Positions 7,945 to 14,814 of a stretch of DNA of 17,802 bases are shown here, in pieces. How positions within the stretch are numbered: position 1 is the first letter of the stretch; each line of letters begins with the position of its first letter. A program made the translations under genes and the position numbers. Source of the stretch: JAIOPA01 sp964655175 (GTDB taxonomy: Bacteria > Eisenbacteria > RBG-16-71-46); assembly GCA_964655175.1 (NCBI GenBank), contig CAZZLY010000063.1:1-17802 (forward strand), in the 5' to 3' direction. The notes beneath the pieces were generated by a model. It ran no database searches. It saw nothing but the letters and a program-made list of their open reading frames with translations, and was not told the DNA's origin.

Positions 7945-7980
7945 GTTCGGGCCGTCTCCCCTGCGGGAGGCGGCCCGAAC
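7945..7980 (+). terminator. Strong hairpin terminator after the Cys-rich exported protein
   Basis: GTTCGGGCCG (7945-7954) pairs perfectly with CGGCCCGAAC (7971-7980). The stem continues inward through CTCCC/GGGAG plus a T-G wobble to a CTGC loop (7961-7964), about 16 pairs in all. It begins 19 nt after the stop codon. The tail is only GCTTTCGG, so the U-tract is poor, as often seen in very GC-rich genomes. Confidence 0.75.
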
Positions 7981-8020
7981 GCTTTCGGTCCGACCGTGCA
8001 CGGCTTGACCGAGGCTTCGC

Positions 8021-8056
8021 TTGGCCCCAGCGCGGTGGCCCCTTACGCTCACGGGA
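8021..8056 (+). promoter_or_regulatory. Candidate leaderless promoter for the histidine kinase
   Basis: TTGGCC (8021-8026), a 17-nt spacer, then TACGCT (8044-8049), 7 nt, and the ATG at 8057. There is no Shine-Dalgarno. The predicted transcript start falls at or beside the ATG. The box and spacing are identical to those before the KDPG aldolase gene. Confidence 0.45.
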
Positions 8057-9613
8057 ATGGCCCTCCCGAGACCCTCGTTCCTCCCGCGCTCGCGGCAGAC
8101 CCGGCTGGTGTTCCTCATCCTGGCCGTGGCGTTGCCGGCGTTGGCGCTCGCGTGCACCGGCATCTGGCTCACGCTGCGCGTCGCCGATCAGGTGCGCACC
8201 GAATCGGGGCGCTACAACCAGTACATCGCCGCCATGCTGCCGGGCGTGTTCGAGCGCGAGTTGGTCGAGCAGATGCAGGCCGCGCTCGTGAACGCCGAGG
8301 CGGCGTCGCGCGGCGGCGGTGACGCGGCCGAGATCCGACGCGCGCTCGCGTCGCGGGCGCAGCTGTTCGAGGCGCCGCAGTTCGTGCCGCTCGAGCAGCT
8401 CGACGGGTACTCGCTCGTGACCGTGGACGGCCACCTGCTCATCTACGGTGTGGATCCGTCGGGGCGGCGCAAGCACCCGTTCGCGGCCATGCTGCTCAAC
8501 GGCCCCGACGGCTACACGATCGGCGCCGGCGGCTGGTGGTTCAACCCGCGCGCGTTCCTCGCCACGCACCTGCGCAACGTGACGCTGGACCGACTCACCG
8601 CGACGCCGGGCATGTACGGCGGCTTCGAGTCCACGCGACACCTGTCGATCGCCGTGTACGACGAGGACGGCCACGAGGTCGCGCGCGTGCGCGAGGCCAT
8701 CGAGAGCCCCACGGCGCACGAGTACCCCATGAGCGGCCCGTTCGAGGGCTACAAGGTGCGCGTCTCGTCGGCGCCCACCTCGCCCGCGGTGTTCGCCGAA
8801 CGTCTCGTGGTCATCGAGGTCGTGTTCATCGTGCTGCTGTCGCTCGTGCTGCTGGGGGCCATCGCGATCGGGTCGCGTTACATCGTGCGTCAGGTCGATC
8901 TGGTGAACGCGAAGACCAGCTTCGTGTCGAACGTCACGCACGAACTCAAGACGCCCGTGGCGGTCATCAAGCTCGCCATCGACACGATCGAGATGGGCCG
9001 GTTCCGTTCGCCCGAGGAGCGCGACAAGTACCTGCGCACGATCGTGCGCGAGTCGGACCGGCTGGTGCAGTTGGTCGACAACATCCTCGACTTCGCGCGG
9101 CTCGAGGCCGGGCAGAAGACGCTCCACAAGGGCCCGCTCGACCTGCGCGAGGTCGTGCACGGGGCCATGGAGAGCTTCCGTCTGCGCCTCGAGGATGCCG
9201 GCTTCAAGACCGACGTCTGGTTGCCGGAGACCCTGCCGCTCGTGCGCGGGGACAGCCGGGCGCTGCAGCACTGCCTGCTCAACCTGCTCGACAACGCGGT
9301 CAAGTACTCGCGCGATCGCAAGGAGGTCCGGGTCTCGGTCGCGGCCCGCGACGGCATGGTCACGCTGTCGGTGGCCGACCGCGGCATCGGGATCCCGGTC
9401 GAGGACCAGGCCCGCATCTTCGAGAAGTTCGCCCGGGCCGAGACCGGTCTGGTCCACGACGTGAAGGGCGCCGGGCTGGGTCTGTCGCTTGTGGAGATGC
9501 TGGTACGGGCGCATCATGGCCGGGTGGAGGTCGTGAGCACCCCCGGCGAGGGCAGCACGTTCACGATCCTGTTGCCGGTGTGGGACGGAGGGCCGAACGC
9601 CGCCATGGTGTGA
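8057..9613 (+). CDS. Membrane sensor histidine kinase
   Basis: Protein of 518 aa from the ATG at 8057; an upstream TTG (8021) would overlap the proposed promoter. Two membrane segments (about 16-40 and 250-272) bracket a periplasmic sensor region of roughly 210 residues with no domain I recognise. The HisKA box 'FVSNVTHELKTP' has the phospho-acceptor His295. The ATPase domain shows the N box 'NLLDNAVKYS' (409-418), G1 'VADRGIGIP' (439-447), F box 'IFEKFARA' (454-461) and G2 'KGAGLGLSL' (470-478), so the kinase looks intact. Only about 12-20 residues join the second membrane helix to HisKA, so there is no room for a HAMP domain. It is expected to phosphorylate the OmpR-type regulator encoded 80 bp downstream. 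The signal is unknown. Confidence 0.93.
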   Translation: MALPRPSFLPRSRQTRLVFLILAVALPALALACTGIWLTLRVADQVRTESGRYNQYIAAMLPGVFERELVEQMQAALVNAEAASRGGGDAAEIRRALASRAQLFEAPQFVPLEQLDGYSLVTVDGHLLIYGVDPSGRRKHPFAAMLLNGPDGYTIGAGGWWFNPRAFLATHLRNVTLDRLTATPGMYGGFESTRHLSIAVYDEDGHEVARVREAIESPTAHEYPMSGPFEGYKVRVSSAPTSPAVFAERLVVIEVVFIVLLSLVLLGAIAIGSRYIVRQVDLVNAKTSFVSNVTHELKTPVAVIKLAIDTIEMGRFRSPEERDKYLRTIVRESDRLVQLVDNILDFARLEAGQKTLHKGPLDLREVVHGAMESFRLRLEDAGFKTDVWLPETLPLVRGDSRALQHCLLNLLDNAVKYSRDRKEVRVSVAARDGMVTLSVADRGIGIPVEDQARIFEKFARAETGLVHDVKGAGLGLSLVEMLVRAHHGRVEVVSTPGEGSTFTILLPVWDGGPNAAMV

Positions 9614-9628
9614 GGTCCGATCCCCGTT

Positions 9629-9651
9629 CGACCCGCGGCGACGCGCGGTCG
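9629..9651 (+). other. Hairpin in the kinase-regulator gap
   Basis: CGACC-CGCG (9629-9637), a GCGA loop (9638-9641) and CGCG-GGTCG (9642-9651, with one bulged C at 9646) give a nine-pair stem in the 80-bp gap between the kinase stop and the regulator ATG. There is no U-tract. It could shape mRNA stability or the kinase:regulator ratio, but such stems are common by chance at this GC content. Confidence 0.3.
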
Positions 9652-9693
9652 GTCGGGGGGCTGGGAGGGGGCGGGACGCCCCGGGAGACAAGC

Positions 9694-10386
9694 ATGAAGA
9701 AGATCCTCATCGTGGAAGATGAAGAGAGCCTGCTCGAGACGCTGGCCAACAACTTCCGCTACGACGATTACGAGGTCCTGACCGCGAAGAACGGGCAGGA
9801 GGGCCTCCGCCTGGCGATCAAGCAGAAGCCCGACGCCGTGCTCCTGGACGTCATGCTGCCCGAGAAGGACGGCTTCACCGTCCTCAAGGAGCTGCGTCAG
9901 CGCCACCGCGACATCCCGGTGCTCGTCATGACCGCCCGCAACTTCGAGGCCGACGTGCTCAAGGGCTTCGACCTGGGCGCGGACGACTACGTGACGAAGC
10001 CGTTCAGCCTCAAGGAGATCATGGCGCGCGTGAAGCGTCTGGTCGCCCGCGGCCCCATGAACACCGGCGTGCCGGCGACGACCGTGTACAAGTTCGGTGA
10101 CGTCGAGGTGCGCTTCGAGCCGCGCGAGGTCTACAAGGCCGGCGAGCAGGTCGCGCTCTCGTACAAGGAGTTCGAGCTGCTCAAGTACCTCATCGAGCGC
10201 GCCAACCGCACGGTGAGCCGCGAGCAGCTGCTCGAGGACATCTGGGGCGTCGACGAGGAGCTGGGCGTGACGACGCGCACCGTGGACACGCACGTCTCGA
10301 ACCTGCGCAGCAAGCTCGGCGAGGGTTTCGAGAAGCCGTTCATCGTCGCGGTCCACAAGGTGGGCTACAAGTTCGTCGAAGCGTGA
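9694..10386 (+). CDS. OmpR/PhoB-family response regulator
   Basis: Protein of 230 aa, the standard family length. The ATG at 9694 follows GGGAGA (9683-9688). The receiver domain (1-120) has the acidic pair Glu8/Asp9, phospho-acceptor Asp52 ('LLDVMLPEKDG'), Thr80 and Lys102 ('YVTKPF'). The C-terminal winged helix (about 130-228) includes 'YKEFELLKYLIERANRTVSR', 'VDTHVSNLRSKL' and 'KVGYKF'. It is thus a DNA-binding transcription factor controlled by phosphorylation, almost certainly from the upstream kinase. Its stop overlaps the GTG of the small exported protein, implying coupled translation. Targets are not known; the Cys-rich exported protein and this operon itself are the nearest candidates. 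Confidence 0.95.
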   Translation: MKKILIVEDEESLLETLANNFRYDDYEVLTAKNGQEGLRLAIKQKPDAVLLDVMLPEKDGFTVLKELRQRHRDIPVLVMTARNFEADVLKGFDLGADDYVTKPFSLKEIMARVKRLVARGPMNTGVPATTVYKFGDVEVRFEPREVYKAGEQVALSYKEFELLKYLIERANRTVSREQLLEDIWGVDEELGVTTRTVDTHVSNLRSKLGEGFEKPFIVAVHKVGYKFVEA

Positions 10387-10790
10387 TCGCCCTCACGCGC
10401 GTGCGTTCCCTCACCCCGCGGGCCCTCCGGCTCGCGGGGTGCGTCTTTGCGGTCGCGTCGCTCGCGGCGTTCGGCGGGGTCGGTTGCGACCGCGTCGAGG
10501 GGCCGCGCGTGTGGATCGAGAACGCTTCGGGCCGACGCCTCGAGGGTTTCTGGGTGCGCACCGACGGCGACTCCGTGCGCGTGCCCGCGATCGATCCCGG
10601 CCGCTCGGTCGAGGTGCACCCGCGCGTGCGGGGCGAGGCGCGGTTGTCCGTGGTGGGTCGCTTCGCCGGGCGGCGCGTGGAGTCCGTGGGCGGCGACTAC
10701 GTCGAGGGCTCGGCGGGCTATCGCTTCCGCGCGGTGGTGGATTCCGCGGGCGGCGTCACCGTGCGCTTCCTCGGACTGTCGTTGCGCTGA
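10383..10790 (+). CDS. Small exported protein, possible lipoprotein, unknown function
   Basis: Protein of 135 aa, not recognised. The GTG at 10383 overlaps the regulator stop codon (GTGA), so it is likely translated by coupling. Basic residues precede a hydrophobic stretch (about 17-34) ending at 'GGVGCDR'. Cys35 could be lipidated, although Gly at -3 is a poor lipobox, and a normal signal peptide or an anchor is also possible. The remainder is beta-rich with many Val, Arg and Gly ('RVWIENASGRRLEGFWV', 'GYRFRAVVDSAGGVTV'). Its position as third gene of the two-component operon suggests an envelope-linked accessory or sensor-modulating role, but nothing in the sequence proves this. It converges on rsmA with only 4 bp between the stops. 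Confidence 0.65.
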   Translation: MIALTRVRSLTPRALRLAGCVFAVASLAAFGGVGCDRVEGPRVWIENASGRRLEGFWVRTDGDSVRVPAIDPGRSVEVHPRVRGEARLSVVGRFAGRRVESVGGDYVEGSAGYRFRAVVDSAGGVTVRFLGLSLR

Positions 10791-10794
10791 TCGC

Positions 10795-11751
10795 TCAGGC
10801 GGTCAGGCCGCGGTCGGCCGCGGCGCGGGCCAGCCGCGCGAACTCGTCCAGCGTCAGCGTCTCGCCACGGCGCGACAGTTGGATGCCGGCCTGCTGTCCG
10901 ATGCGCTCGACCGTCTCGCGCGGGACGTCGAGCGCGTTCGCGAGCGTGCTCGTGAGCTGCTTGCGCCGCTGCTGGAACGCGCCTCGGATGATGCGGAACA
11001 ACAGCGCCTCGGGCGCGTCCACGGGCGGGTCCTCGCGCAGGAAGAACCGCACCAGCATCGAGTCCACGTCGGGCCGCGGCCAGAACGAGCCCGAGCGCAG
11101 CGTCATGAGCGGTTCCATGAGCGCGTGATAGCGCGCGAACAGCGTGAGCGAGCCGTACTCGGGCGTGCCCGCGGCGGCCGCGAGCCGTTCGGCGTACTCC
11201 TTCTGCACGAGCAGCACCGCGCTGCGCACGACGTGGCGCGCGGCGAACAGGTGTTCGAGGATCGGCGTCGTGATGTTGTACGGGATGTTGCCCACGACCA
11301 CGAGCTTGTCCGCACCGTGCGCGGCGGCCGCGGCCGCGAGGTCGAACTCCAGGAAGTCGCCCTCGTGGATGGTGACGCGCGGCACCTCGGCGAACTCCTC
11401 GCGCAGGTACTCGGCCAGACCCATGTCCTTCTCGACCGCGATCAGGTGGCGCACGCGTCGGGCGATGCGCGCGGTGAGCGCACCCGCGCCGGGGCCGATC
11501 TCGATCGCGACGTCGTCCTCGCGCAGGTGCGCGTGCTCGACGATGCGCTCGCACTGCTCCTCGCGCACGAGGAAGTTCTGCCCGAAGCGCTTGCGCGGCG
11601 ACAGCCCGCGCGAGGCGAGCTCGTCCTTGACGCGCTGCAGTTCGCTGCCGCCGCCGGCCTCACGCGCGGCGCGTTCGCGCACGTAGTCCGAGGCGCGGGG
11701 TCGCTGCGGGTCGCGCGAGTGGGGATTCGACATGGCGCGAGTGTCCGTCAT
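10795..11751 (-). CDS. rsmA: 16S rRNA (adenine1518-N6/adenine1519-N6)-dimethyltransferase
   Basis: RsmA (KsgA) dimethylates two adjacent adenines near the 3' end of 16S rRNA during small-subunit maturation, using S-adenosylmethionine. With the ATG at 11751 it is 318 aa; an ATG six codons later (11733, 312 aa) is equally plausible, since neither has a clear ribosome site. In the 318-aa numbering: 'RFGQNFL' (55-61), SAM-binding 'IEIGPGAGALT' (83-93), acidic 'AVEKD' ending motif II (105-109), 'EGDFLEFD' (130-137), catalytic 'NIPYNIT' (155-161) and 'FWPRPDVDS' (223-231). The C-terminal helical domain is complete. The Arg/Glu-rich segment before FGQNFL is about 35 residues longer than in E. coli. 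The HEAT-repeat gene ends 29 bp upstream, so the two are probably cotranscribed. Confidence 0.95.
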   Translation of the reverse strand: MTDTRAMSNPHSRDPQRPRASDYVRERAAREAGGGSELQRVKDELASRGLSPRKRFGQNFLVREEQCERIVEHAHLREDDVAIEIGPGAGALTARIARRVRHLIAVEKDMGLAEYLREEFAEVPRVTIHEGDFLEFDLAAAAAAHGADKLVVVGNIPYNITTPILEHLFAARHVVRSAVLLVQKEYAERLAAAAGTPEYGSLTLFARYHALMEPLMTLRSGSFWPRPDVDSMLVRFFLREDPPVDAPEALLFRIIRGAFQQRRKQLTSTLANALDVPRETVERIGQQAGIQLSRRGETLTLDEFARLARAAADRGLTA

Positions 11752-11780
11752 GCCCGCGGGTGGGGCAAACGCGCGCGGGC

Positions 11781-12851
11781 TCAGGCCTGTCGGCGGGTGC
11801 GGCCGTGGTCCAGCGCCTCGCGCGCCATCTCGCGCGCGTAGCGGTCCGGCGAGCGCGCCGCGATCGTGACGAGCGCGTCGTGTCCGTCGCCGCCGATCGC
11901 CGCCAGCGCGTAGGCGGCGTGATGCCGCACCCACCACGAGGGATCGGTCACCACGTCCGCGAGCGCGTCCACGGCGGGTGAGGCCGACAGCCGACCGAGC
12001 GCCTGCGCGGTCATGGCGCGCACCGGCCAGCGATCGTCCGCGAGCAGCGGCAACAGCGCGGGCGTCGCCTCGGGCATGCCGAGTCGGCCCAGCGCGCGCG
12101 CGGCGGCGACGCGCACCTCGAGGTGCGGACTCGCCAGGCGGGCCTCGATCGAGCCGCGCGCCGAGCGGCAGCGCGTCATCCCCAGCGCATCGACGCACGC
12201 ACACACCATGCGCGGGTCGGCGAGCCCGCGTTCGAGTGCGGCGATGAGCAGGGCCCGTCCGCGCGGGCCGAACGCGCGCAGCAGCCCCGACAGGAGCGCG
12301 ATGGGCTGGCGCGTGATCGCGGCCGGCTGTTCGAGCAGCCACTGCAGCGCGCGCAGGTCGCGATGGCGCGCCAACGCCCGGGCGGCGGCGAACGCGACCA
12401 GATCGGGCCCCTGCACCATGGCGCGGCGCAGCAGGCGACGCGACCGCGGGCCGGGCAACAGCCCCAGGCGGTACGCGGCGCGTTCACGGCGCAGCGCCGG
12501 CACCGAGGCGAGCAGCATGCGACGTTCGCGCGCGAGCGGTCGGCTGCGCTCGAGCGTGCGCGCCAGCACCCGGCGCTCGCGCATGCGCAGCGTCAATGCG
12601 ATGGCCTCGAGGGCGTCCCAGAACGCGTCGTGCGACACCCCGGCGGCGGCGCGGCGCAGCTCGGAGCCGCGCAGTCGGCCGTCGATCCGCGCCCCGATCA
12701 GGCGGTACAGCTCGCCGCTCTGCAGGCGGCCCGCCTCGCGGCCCTGCCGACGCAGGTGACGCACCACGAGCACCCCGAGCGCCATGATCGCCAGGGGCAC
12801 ACCGAGGGTCAGGGCCACGACGGGCCAGCCGGTGGGGAGTTGCGCGGACAT
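11781..12851 (-). CDS. Membrane-anchored HEAT-repeat protein
   Basis: Protein of 356 aa. The ATG at 12851 is preceded by AAAGGA, very close (1 nt), and yields one membrane segment at about 10-31, followed by basic residues 'RHLRRQGR' facing the cytoplasm. Residues 40-125 are helical and Arg-rich. From about 125 to 350 there are helical HEAT-like repeats, clearest at 'VRVAAARALGRLG' (246-258), 'WPVRAMTAQALGRL' (275-288), 'WWVRHHAAYALAAIG' (306-320) and 'REMAREALDHG' (340-350). Such repeats bind proteins; no catalytic motif is visible. It is divergent from the hydrolase operon and precedes rsmA. Function is unknown; a cytoplasmic-face scaffold is the simplest guess. Confidence 0.8.
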   Translation of the reverse strand: MSAQLPTGWPVVALTLGVPLAIMALGVLVVRHLRRQGREAGRLQSGELYRLIGARIDGRLRGSELRRAAAGVSHDAFWDALEAIALTLRMRERRVLARTLERSRPLARERRMLLASVPALRRERAAYRLGLLPGPRSRRLLRRAMVQGPDLVAFAAARALARHRDLRALQWLLEQPAAITRQPIALLSGLLRAFGPRGRALLIAALERGLADPRMVCACVDALGMTRCRSARGSIEARLASPHLEVRVAAARALGRLGMPEATPALLPLLADDRWPVRAMTAQALGRLSASPAVDALADVVTDPSWWVRHHAAYALAAIGGDGHDALVTIAARSPDRYAREMAREALDHGRTRRQA

Positions 12852-12934
12852 ATCCTTTGTTGTCGGCCCGCGAACGCGTGTTCTGTAGTACTGACACCGG
12901 CGTCGGGTGCTTCCCCCCAACGCGGGCGGGTCCG

Positions 12935-12964
12935 TTGACACGCTCCGAACACGCTGCCTACCCT
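12935..12964 (+). promoter_or_regulatory. Sigma-70-type promoter for the hydrolase/ligase/carrier operon
   Basis: A perfect TTGACA (12935-12940), an 18-nt spacer and TACCCT (12959-12964). The predicted start near 12971 leaves a leader of about 40 nt before the GTG at 13014, with GGAG at 13003-13006. TGACACGCTCCG inside it is also found at 6881-6892. Confidence 0.65.
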
Positions 12965-13013
12965 TGAGTTCCCCAGTTCCGCCCTTTCGGCCCCGTTCCA
13001 CTGGAGCCTCCCC

Positions 13014-13895
13014 GTGGCAGCCCCCGCCTCCACGCCGCCGGCCTTCTCGCGCGCCGCGGCGCCCGAGCACCCCTTCTTCCTCGAAGTCGAGGGGTTCCCG
13101 GTCTACAACGTCCTGCATGACGCCGCTCCGGGTCGCTCCGCGCCCCCGGTGGTCGTCCACGTGCACGGGCTCGGGGTCGAGGGCATCACGCTCTACCGCC
13201 AGGAGGTGCTGGCCGCGCGTGCCGCCGCCGCGGTGGGACTGCCGGTGCTGCGCTACCACGCGCGCGGGCACGGGGATTCCGCGGGTGCGGCCGCCGACGT
13301 GACGCTCGCGACGCTGGTCGCCGATGCGCGCGCGGCCGCCGACGAGGCCAAGCGCCGCACGGGTGCGACGCGCGTGATCTGGTTGGGCGTGCGGCTGGGC
13401 GCGTTGATCGCGAGCCTCGCCGGTGGACCCGGCTCCGGGCGCGACGATGCGGCCGGGTTCGTGTTCTGGGAGCCCGTCGCAAAGCCCGCCGACTTCTTCC
13501 GGCAGCAGTTGCGCACGCTGTTGTTCTCGCAGGTCGCCGGTGGCAAGAAGCCGGACGCCACGGTGGATCAGCTCCTCGCGCGGCTGGCGACCGACGGCCA
13601 TCTGGACGTGCTCGGCTACACGCTCTACCAGAGCACGGTCGCCAGCCTCGCCGACGCCTCGCTCGCCACCGCGCTCGCGGGTGGGCGGGCCCCCGTGCGG
13701 CTGGTGCAGATGCAGGCGCGCGCCAAGCTCGCGCCCGCGCATCAGCAACTCGTGGATGCGCTCGCGGCGGGTTCGGCCGACGTGGCGACCGCGCTCATCC
13801 ACGAGGAGCCCGGCTATCAGCTCATGACCAATCCCGCGTGGCAGTGCGAGGCACTGACCCGCGTGACCGTGGAGTGGCTCGATGCCCTGGCGTGA
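13014..13895 (+). CDS. Alpha/beta-hydrolase-fold protein with Arg at the nucleophile position (exosortase-A-associated hydrolase 2-like)
   Basis: Protein of 293 aa from a GTG with GGAG 7 nt upstream; it is the first gene of the operon. Fold landmarks: 'VVVHVHGLG' (46-54, oxyanion-loop region), 'LRYHARGHGDSAG' (79-91) and the nucleophile elbow 'WLGVRLGALIA' (123-133). The canonical GxSxG is GVRLG, so Arg127 replaces the catalytic Ser. I also see no obvious acid and His in the usual C-terminal places. As I recall the TIGR03101 family (hydrolase 2 of exosortase A loci), it shows a similar G-L-R-x-G elbow. It is therefore probably not a Ser hydrolase and may partner the next protein. The next gene's ATG overlaps its end by 14 bp, suggesting fixed stoichiometry. 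The exosortase family link is from memory and should be read as tentative. Confidence 0.7.
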   Translation: MAAPASTPPAFSRAAAPEHPFFLEVEGFPVYNVLHDAAPGRSAPPVVVHVHGLGVEGITLYRQEVLAARAAAAVGLPVLRYHARGHGDSAGAAADVTLATLVADARAAADEAKRRTGATRVIWLGVRLGALIASLAGGPGSGRDDAAGFVFWEPVAKPADFFRQQLRTLLFSQVAGGKKPDATVDQLLARLATDGHLDVLGYTLYQSTVASLADASLATALAGGRAPVRLVQMQARAKLAPAHQQLVDALAAGSADVATALIHEEPGYQLMTNPAWQCEALTRVTVEWLDALA

Positions 13896-14811
13896 GACCC
13901 CGGCGGAACTCGAGCGCGCGCGCGCGGAGCAGGCGGTCACGTTCGTGACGCCGCACGGCACGCTGTTCGGCGTGTACACGCCGCCCGCGCCCGACGCGCC
14001 CCGCGCGCCGCACGCGGTGGTGCTGTTCACGCGGCCCCGCTCGCATCGCAACCGCATGTGGGTCGAGGCGGCGCGTCGTCTCGCCGTGCAGGGCTTCGGT
14101 GCGTTCCGGTTCGACTACCACGGCACCGGCGACTCCGAGGGCGTGACCGCGTTCCTGAATCCCAACACGCCCTACCGCGACGATGCCGACGCCGCGCTGC
14201 GTCTGCTGCGCGAACGCTTCGGGCACACGCGGTTCCTGGTCGTGGGCTCGTGCTTCGACGCGCGCACCGCGCTGTCGTCATTCGTCACGAACGGATCGGT
14301 CGTGGACGGTCTCGTGTTCTTCGCGGCCCCGGTCATGGAGCTCGACACGTTGGTCAAGGCGCACGCCGACACCAAGGACTGGCGGCATCTGTTCCGCGCG
14401 CTCGGCAACCCCGAGAACTGGCGCACGCTGGGCGATCCCGAGCGCTGGCGTTACATGGCCACGGTGCTCGGACGCGTCGCGCGCGGTGGCGCCAAGGGCG
14501 GCACGCGCAACGACACGCCGCTCGCCGACAGCTTCGTGGAGCACTTCCGCGCGCTGGTGGCCTCCCAGGGGAGAGCGCTGTTCGTGTACGGCGACGCCGA
14601 CGCGGAGTACGTTTCGTTCCAGGTGGCGATGCAGACCGTGTTCCCGCGTCTGGCACCCGCCGATCGCGCCCGCTTCGAGGTCGAGGTCTGGCCGGGCGAC
14701 GTGCACGGCTTCCTCAACGTCCCCGTGCAGCGCCGCGCCCTCGAGCGCACGCTCGCGTGGTTGGCGTCGTTCCATCCGCAGGCGGCCGCCCCGGTCGCCG
14801 GGAGATCGTGA
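13882..14811 (+). CDS. Alpha/beta-hydrolase with Cys nucleophile (exosortase-A-associated hydrolase 1-like)
   Basis: Protein of 309 aa. The ATG at 13882 lies inside the previous gene, with GGAG at 13871-13874. Fold landmarks: 'GAFRFDYHGTGDSEG' (73-87), elbow 'VVGSCFDARTA' (120-130) with Cys124 where Ser is usual, 'FVYGDADAEY' (234-243) carrying the likely acid Asp238 or Asp240, and 'PGDVHGFLN' (271-279) with His275. A Cys-Asp-His triad is therefore complete, as in dienelactone-hydrolase-type enzymes. The TIGR03100 family (hydrolase 1 of exosortase A loci) has, from memory, a G-x-C-x-G elbow, and occurs beside hydrolase 2 as here. A thioesterase or acyl-transfer role on the carrier protein encoded downstream would fit its place in the operon. 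It is cytoplasmic, with no signal peptide. The substrate is unknown. Confidence 0.75.
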   Translation: MPWRETPAELERARAEQAVTFVTPHGTLFGVYTPPAPDAPRAPHAVVLFTRPRSHRNRMWVEAARRLAVQGFGAFRFDYHGTGDSEGVTAFLNPNTPYRDDADAALRLLRERFGHTRFLVVGSCFDARTALSSFVTNGSVVDGLVFFAAPVMELDTLVKAHADTKDWRHLFRALGNPENWRTLGDPERWRYMATVLGRVARGGAKGGTRNDTPLADSFVEHFRALVASQGRALFVYGDADAEYVSFQVAMQTVFPRLAPADRARFEVEVWPGDVHGFLNVPVQRRALERTLAWLASFHPQAAAPVAGRS

Positions 14812-14814
14812 GTC

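Noticed and set aside
6815..9691. 958-codon minus-strand open frame opposite the Cys-rich protein and kinase
   Set aside because: Antisense shadow covering two well-supported genes and a terminator; no family features.
10807..10824. Perfect 7-bp hairpin (GCCGCGG, TCGG loop) near the convergent stops
   Set aside because: Lies inside rsmA codons, has no U-tract, and such stems are expected by chance at this GC content.
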